Source of the DNA: Tolypeutes matacus
Lineage: Eukaryota; Chordata; Mammalia; Cingulata; Chlamyphoridae
DNA length: 64,000 nt
Direction of reading: 5' to 3'
NCBI GenBank assembly: GCA_026826555.1
Contig: JAKSZT010053769.1
Span: 9,470,907-9,534,906, forward strand
Shown here: one piece after another, positions 58,041-64,000 of the stretch
How the letters are laid out: each line of letters opens with the position of its first letter
Numbering within the stretch: position 1 is the first letter of the stretch
Made by a program: the position numbers and the translations under genes
Notes under the pieces: generated by a model
The model's input: only the letters and a program-made list of their open reading frames with translations
The model's database searches: none
What the model was told of the DNA's origin: nothing

Positions 58041-59213
58041 AACTTTCAGGGAAGATGGCGGAGTAAGAAGCTCCAGAACTCAGGCTTTCTACCAAAACAA
58101 CTATTAAACACGCAGTAACTGTCTGAAACAACTATTTTGAAACTCCAGAGGCCAGAAGAACACCGTACAATATCCACAGAAGAGTGGGAGCAAGAGGCTG
58201 ACAAATTATGGTAAAGAATTGTAAACTGCTCTCTCCCTGAGTTGGCTACTGGCACCCATGCCCTACTCTTGCTGCAGGCTGCCATGGGGTCCAGTCCCTG
58301 GCTTGTGGCCGCTGACAGAAAGGGACATAAAAATTCTCTTCCCCAAGAAACAAGGTGTGCACAGCCTGTCACTGATCATGGCTTTTGATTAGCGAATTCA
58401 GACCGCTGGATCCCGGCTCTGAGAGCAGCCATTGTTTCAACATGCCCCAAAAAGGGGCGAAGGCGTTGAAGATTTAAAGACTACGAGCTTCCTCAGGGTT
58501 GTGAAGAAAAGTTAGTTGGAGGGCAGGCCAGGATAGCTCAGCTTTGGGGAGCCCCTGGAGAAGTTGTTGGTACCCTTCCTAACCCCTCCACAAGGTACTC
58601 TGGAGGCGATCTGAGCCCCATTCATGGGTCCCTGGCACTGCCTTGGCTGGGAAAGACCAAATTGGGAAAGTCCCTCCTGGGGAGCATAAAAGCAGACAGT
58701 CTGGGACAAAAGCCTGCTGACTTTAGATACCAGGGAGAGGGAGATTTGTTCCCTGGGAAAAAGAGGGGACAACCAAACTCCTGTCAACAGAAGAACTCCC
58801 AAACAACTAACAAGCAAGAGCTGGGACAAGACAGAGGCCCAGGAGGACAGGGAAAACCCTGCACAGTGCATTCACCAGGGGCAGACCTTCCAAATATGAG
58901 GGGGAAGTTCAAGAAAATCTGTCTTATCACTCGTGGTTACAAACCAAGAAATAGACATCCCAGGGAGTAAGTCCCAGAGTTAACATTTTAAAATATTAAA
59001 ATGTACAGTGTAAAACCAAAGAGTACAAAGCAAACAAAGAAATAGGAAATGTCGATCTATCCAAAGGGAGAGGATAAAAATCCAGAAAACACCAAGATGA
59101 GAATGTGAACATTCCAAACAAAGCCTTAAAAAAAAAAGATTTTAAAAAAGCTTAAAGAGATGAAGGAAAGGACAGAAAAAGAACTACAGAGTATCAGGAA
59201 AACAATGACTGAA

Positions 59214-59865
59214 TGTGGCAGTTTGATATTACTGATGAATTCCAAAAAAGAAATACTGATTATGTTGGTAAACTGGTCTGTTCCTCTGGGCTTGTGATAC
59301 CCTTTGTAGTAAATTCAGAGGTTTCACTTTTACTTGATTAAATTATGATCAAAGCTTTGATTTGGCCATGTTAGTAGGACGTGAGTCCCAGCCCACCAAG
59401 GGGGTAGGGACTCAAAGAGTAAACACAGCAGAGGAGACTGTTGGCGTTTTGATGCTAGAGCCCTGGGAAGTAAATACATAGAAGAACACAGAGGAATAGA
59501 GACAGCTCCATACACATGGCAAAGGCCCCGGGCAGAGAGCGAGCCTAATAGTCTACAGCTGATCTTGTGGAGAGAACAGAGCAGCTGAGCCCGGGAAGAA
59601 ACGAGCCCCAGGTAGAGAGATGAGCCTTATACCAGCCTAGAGCTGGGACCAGAAGAAGCTGGGATCAGGGAGCCTGAAGAGGAAGGCTGAACCCTTGCAA
59701 AGACTGGCAGCTATCTTGCTCCAACACATGACAACAGACTTTCATGAGGGAAGTAGTTTACTCTTTATGGCCTTGTGACTGTAAGCTTCTACCCCAGATA
59801 AATACCTTTTATAAAAGCCAACAGATTTCTGGTAATTTGCATCACCTCTTTGGCTGTCTAATACA
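59214..59865 (+). mobile_element. Solo LTR, family B (second copy), inside L1
   Basis: 652 bases with TG...CA ends (TGTGGCAGTTTGATATTACT ... TCTAATACA) and flanks CTGAA (59209-59213) and ATGAA (59866-59870). It splits the L1 ORF1 region. It aligns by eye with 30902-31437 and is about 115 bases longer, including 'TTCAGAGGTTTCACTTTTAC', which the other copy lacks. It has no retroviral genes. On the RAPGEF5 strand it is antisense. Confidence 0.85.
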
Positions 59866-60002
59866 ATGAACAATATGAGAACTTTAGTAAAGAGAAAGAA
59901 ATTTTAAAAAGGAACCAAACTACTGGAGTTGAAGACCACAATAACTGAAATGAAATATGCCCAGGAAGGTTTTAAGAGCAGATTGGAGCTGGCAGAAGAA
60001 AG

Positions 60003-60540
60003 AATCAATTAATTTGAAGACAATCTACTTGAAATGAGCCATGGAGAGGAGCAGAAAGAAATAAGAAATATTAAAAGAGAAAATAGCCTAAGAGAGCTAT
60101 GGGACACCATTAAACACATCAATACTCATTTTGTGGGAGTACCAGAAGGAGAAGAAACAGAGAAAGGGGCAGAAGGAATAGTCAAAGAAATAATGACAGA
60201 GAACTTCCCAAACTTAGCAAAATATGTGAATATGCACATCCAAGAAGCTCAGAGAACACCAAACAGGATAAACATAAAGACAAATACTATATATGTAGTC
60301 ATATATGAATTACACTATCAAATGCACAGGACAAGGAGAGAGTTCTGAAAGCTGCAAGAGAAAAGCAATGTGTTACATACAAGGGAGTCCCAATAAGAAT
60401 TGTGATTTCTCATCAGAAACTATGGGGGCAAGAAGACAGTGGGCTGAAATACTTAAAGTGCTGAAGGAAAACAACTGCCAGTCAAGAATTTTATATCCGG
60501 CAAAACTCTCTCAAACATGAGGGTGAGATTAAGATATTCT
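60003..60540 (+). pseudogene. L1 ORF1 remnant
   Basis: An open stretch at 60034-60348 encodes an ORF1-like RNA-binding part: 'FVGVPEGEETEKGAEG', then 'ENFPNLAKYVNMHIQEAQRT'. A frame change near 60310 leads into 'CKRKAMCYIQGSPNKN' and 'CQSRILYPAKLS', the usual C-terminal end. In a working protein this forms a trimer that coats L1 RNA. The frameshift and lost start make it inactive. Confidence 0.8.
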
Positions 60541-61139
60541 CAGACAAAAAAAAGCTGAAGAATTTCATCACCACTAGACCTGCCCTACAAGCAATGCTAA
60601 AGGGACTTTTTCAGACTTAAAAGAAAGGACACTAGACAATGATTCGAAGCATCATAAAGAAATAAAGACCTGCAATAAAGGTAACTATTTGGGTAATTAT
60701 AAATACCATATTATTATATTATACTGTTTGATATGTAACTCTACTTCTTACTTACTACAGGTGCTAAAATGCAAATGCATAAAAAGTAGTGATAAATCTA
60801 GATTCTTGGACATAAAATGTACAAGGATATAAGTAGTAACAAGTACAAAAATGGTATAGGACAGAGGGGTATAGGAAAAGTATAGGTGCATGTTGTTGAA
60901 ATCAAGTTAGTACCAAACCAAATATAATTGTTATATATTTAGTGTGCTAAATTTTAACCCTATGGTAACCACAAGGAAAACAGATGAAAAATATATTGAT
61001 AGAAATGAGAAGGCACTCAATATGGTACAACACAAGAAAACAAATAAATATAAAAGCAGGCTTTAACAGAAGTGAGGGACAAAAAAAGGTATAAGAGTTA
61101 CAAAGGCTAAATAGCAAAATGACAGAAGAAAGAACTATA

Positions 61140-63820
61140 TTATCAGTAGTGACTTTAAATGTAAATGGACTTAAATTCTCCAGTCAAAATGCAGAGATTT
61201 GCAGAATGGATAAAGAAGTATGACCAAACTACATTCTATCTACAAGAGACCCACTCTAAAGTCAAATATACAAGTAGGTTGACAAGGAAAGAATGGAAAC
61301 CATGCAATTAATAACCAAAAAGAGAGCTGGGGTGCCATATTAAAATAATGGATAAAACAAACTTTAAGTCAAAAATGGGAACGAGGGACAAAGATGGACA
61401 TTACACACTGATAAAGGGGACAATCCAACAGGGAGATGTAACAATTATAAATATACATGCACCTAACAACAGAGGCCCAAAATATAGGAAGCATGTACTG
61501 ACAGACTTGAAGGGAGACACTGACAGTTCTGCATTAATAGTAGGAGACTTAACACACCACTCAGAAGATCAATAAGAAAGTTCAAGACTTGAATGATATA
61601 CTATACCAACTACACATAACATAGATTCTTCTCGAGCATGCATTGATCATTCTCCAGCATAGACCAAATGTTGGGTCACAAAACAAGTCTCAATATAGTA
61701 AATAATATTGAAATCATACAATGTATATTCTCTGATACAATGAAATGAAGCTAGAAGTCAATAACAGGGAGAAATGGAAAGTTCATAAAGGTGGCAATTA
61801 AACAACATACTCTTAAACAACCAATGGATTAAAGAGGAAATCAGAAGAAAATTAGGAAATATCTTGAGGTGAATGAAAATGAAAATACAACATACCAAAA
61901 ACTTATGGGATGCTGTGAAGGCAGTGCTGAGAGGGAAATTTATAGCTCTTACATTACAAAAGAAGACAGATTTCAAATCAGAGACCCAATCTCAAAACTG
62001 GAAAAACTAGAAAAAGAAGAGCAAACTAAACCCAAAGCAAGCAGAAGGAAAGAAATGAAGATCAGAGCAGAGATAAATGAAATAGGGGAAAAAATAAAAA
62101 ACAAACAAACAAACAAAAAGCAAATTAAAAAAAATAGAGAGAATCACCAAAACCAAAAATTGGTTCTTTGAAAAGATCAACAAAATCCACAAATCTTTAC
62201 CTATACTGACAAATAAAAAAGAGAGAGGATACAAATAATTAAAATCAGAAGTGAAAAGGGAGCAGAGCGGGTGAGCTCAGTGGTTGAGCACCTGTTTCAT
62301 GTGTATGAGATCCCGGGTTCAATCCCTGGTACGTCCTTAAAAAAATAAAAATAAAAAGAGGGACGTTACTAAAGACCCTACTTACATAAAAAGAACTATA
62401 AGTGGATCCTATGAACAGATGTATGCCAATAAATTAGACAACTAGATGAAGTGGACAAATTCTTAGAAAGACACAATCTACCTACGTTGACTCAAGAAGA
62501 AACTGAAGATCTCAACAAACCAATTACTACTAAAGAGATTGAATCAGTAATCAAAAACCTCCCAAAGAAAATCCCAGGACCAGATAGCTTCACAGGATAA
62601 TTCTACCAAACATTCCAAGAAGATTTAACTCCAATTCTCCTCAAATGCTTCCAAAAAATTGAAGAGGACGGAACACTCCCTAATCTGTTCTATGAGGCCA
62701 ACATCACCCTCGTACGAAAGCCAGATAAAGATATCACAAGAAAATAAAACTAGAGACCAATATCTCTCATGAATATAGATGCAAAAATCCTCAACAAAAA
62801 TACTAGGAAACTGAATCAAACAGCATATCAAAAGAATTATACATCATGATCAAGTGGTATTTATACCTGGTAGGCAAAGTTGATTCAACATAAGAAAATC
62901 AATTAACATAAAAACCACATTAATTGAATGAAGGAAAAAAAAAAAACAAAAAACCACGTGATCATCTCAATTGATGCAGAAAAGGCATTTGACAAAATAC
63001 AGCATCATTTCTTGATAAAAAAACACTTAGGACACTAGGAATACAAGGAAACTTCCTCAGCATGATAAAGGACATATATGAAAAGCCCACAGCTAACATC
63101 CTACTTAATGGTGAAAGATTGAAAGCTTTCTCTCTAAGATCAGGAACAAGACAAGGATATCCACTCTCACCACTGTTATTCAGCATTGCACTGGAAGTTC
63201 TTACCAGAGTAATTAGGCAAGTAGAAGAAATAAAAGGCATCCTAACTGGAAAGGAAGAAGTAAAACTTTCAGTATTTGCAGATTATCTTATTCTATATAC
63301 AGAAAATCCTGAAAAATCTACAACAAAGCTCCTAGAGCTAATAAATGTTCAGCTAAGTGGTGGGGTACAATATCAATACCCCAAATCAGTAGTGTTTCTA
63401 TACACAAGTAATGAACATTTGAAGAAGATATTAAGAAAAAAAACTCCAATCCCAATAGCAACTAAAAGAATCAAATATCTAGGAGTAAATCTAACTGAGG
63501 ATGTAAAGGACTTATACACAGAAAACTATAAAACATTGCTAAAAGAAATTAAAGAAGACCTAAATAGATAGAAGGATAGCCCATGTTCATGGATTGGAAG
63601 ACTAAATAGCATTAAATTGTCAATACTACCCAAAGTCATTTATAGATTCAATGCAATCCCAATCAAATTTCTAACAACCTTCTTTGAAGAAATGGAAAAA
63701 CCAATCATCAAATTTATATGCATGGGTAAGGGGCCCTGAATAGCCATCTTGAAAAAGAAGAATGATGTTAGAGGATTCATACTTCCTAATCTTAAAACTC
63801 ACTACAAAGTCTCACAAATC
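61140..63820 (+). pseudogene. L1 ORF2 remnant (endonuclease and reverse transcriptase)
   Basis: It starts with 'VVTLNVNGLKF'-type coding near 61147. The endonuclease motifs 'INIHAPNNRGPKY' (about 61450) and 'IVGDLTHHSEDQ' (about 61540) are visible; the second normally reads VGDFNTPLS. A long frame at 63062-63571 holds '[18 protein letters not shown]' and the catalytic box FADYLILY at 63275-63298, where the second aspartate of FADD is tyrosine. Stops lie elsewhere. A DAS SINE interrupts it at 62258. It is inactive. Confidence 0.85.
62258..62356 (+). mobile_element. DAS SINE inside L1 ORF2
   Basis: Plus-orientation unit 'GGGTGAGCTCAGTGGTTGAG' with B-box 'GGGTTCAATCCCTGG' and an A-rich tail. 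L1 coding 'AAATCAGAAGTGAAAAGGG' continues after it as 'GACGTTAC'. The flanks GAAAAGGG and AAAAGAGGG suggest a short imperfect duplication. Confidence 0.85.
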
Positions 63821-63830
63821 AAAACAGCAT

Positions 63831-63969
63831 ATTGAGTGTTACATAGCGGGGCTGGCTGATAGCCAACCTATACAGCCCTATCTGGGAAATTATTTCAGTA
63901 TTTTATTGCATTAGCTATAATTTATAAAAATAAATGGAGTCTAAGTTCTTCTTTAAAAAAAAAAAAAAA
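63831..63969 (+). mobile_element. Short polyadenylated retrocopy of an unknown mRNA 3' end
   Basis: It is flanked by the perfect 10-base repeat AAAACAGCAT (63821-63830 and 63970-63979). The insert is about 124 bases of non-L1, non-SINE sequence, then an A tail. AATAAA at 63929-63934 stands about 20 bases before the tail, as in a normal mRNA. The target TC/AAAA fits the L1 endonuclease. The parent gene is not recognised. Confidence 0.8.
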
Positions 63970-64000
63970 AAAACAGCATGGTACTGGCACAAGGACAGAA

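Larger units (their letters stand above)
58041..64000 (+). mobile_element. Third L1, 5' end present, leaving the window
   Basis: The 5' UTR begins near 'GAACTTTCAGGGAAGATGGC'. ORF1 and ORF2 remnants follow in the expected order up to the window end, within 'GGTACTGGCACAAGGACAGA'. The element is antisense to RAPGEF5 and lies in its intron. It carries three later insertions: an LTR (59214-59865), a DAS SINE (62258-62356) and a retrocopy (63831-63969). Subtracting these, about 5.1 kb of L1 is visible. Confidence 0.88.

Noticed and set aside
1..64000. CRISPR arrays, bacterial operons or prophage
   Set aside because: No evenly spaced direct repeats with unique spacers and no prokaryotic gene density. 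The window is mammalian.

Overview
The window is mammalian nuclear DNA from a xenarthran, most likely an armadillo of the Dasypus lineage. Two things show this. First, tRNA-derived SINEs of the DAS type occur throughout. Second, an L1 carries the very long 3' untranslated region that I recognise from armadillo and sloth genomes. Older layers (L2, MIR, MER5A-like, MLT1-like) are the usual placental background. A run of 10 Ns at 22470-22479 marks a draft assembly gap.

The only protein-coding gene I can support lies on the minus strand at the right. Three exons (57040-57104, 52479-52533, 49195-49313) have consensus splice sites and compatible phases. They encode the C-terminal end of the CDC25-type exchange domain of a Rap guanine nucleotide exchange factor. 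The C-terminus ends in HRIEPRV and fits RAPGEF5 better than RAPGEF3 or RAPGEF4. The 3' UTR runs leftwards from 49194, probably to about 46.2-46.6 kb. Everything right of 57104 is intron sequence to the window edge.

Layout. 1-8984: mostly unique intergenic DNA with an L2 end, a MIR and two DAS SINEs, one of them dimeric. 9001-18099: a nearly full-length dead L1 (about 5.9 kb net, 15-16 bp target-site duplication), split in ORF2 by a younger 5'-truncated L1 (13963-17119, 10 bp duplication) with a 2.9 kb 3' UTR. 18-25 kb: unique DNA, MIR and MER5 copies, and a GC-rich CpG-island-like stretch (about 21.58-22.33 kb) with a possible minus-strand first exon. 25.5-32.5 kb: L1 3' ends interrupted by LTRs and a SINE, an MLT1-like LTR, and L2, MER5 and MIR copies. 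33-45 kb: mostly unique DNA with long L2 remnants, MIRs, copies of one unassigned ancient repeat, and a second member of an LTR family. 45-58 kb: RAPGEF5 3' UTR, exons and introns. 58-64 kb: a third L1, leaving the window, which carries three later insertions: a solo LTR, a DAS SINE and a short polyadenylated retrocopy.

I see no operon, CRISPR array, rRNA or functional tRNA gene. No clearly new biological system is present. The leads most worth following are the CpG-island candidate exon, the retrocopied mRNA tail at 63831-63969, and two lineage-type LTR families represented by pairs of copies. Boundaries of ancient repeats are by eye and approximate.
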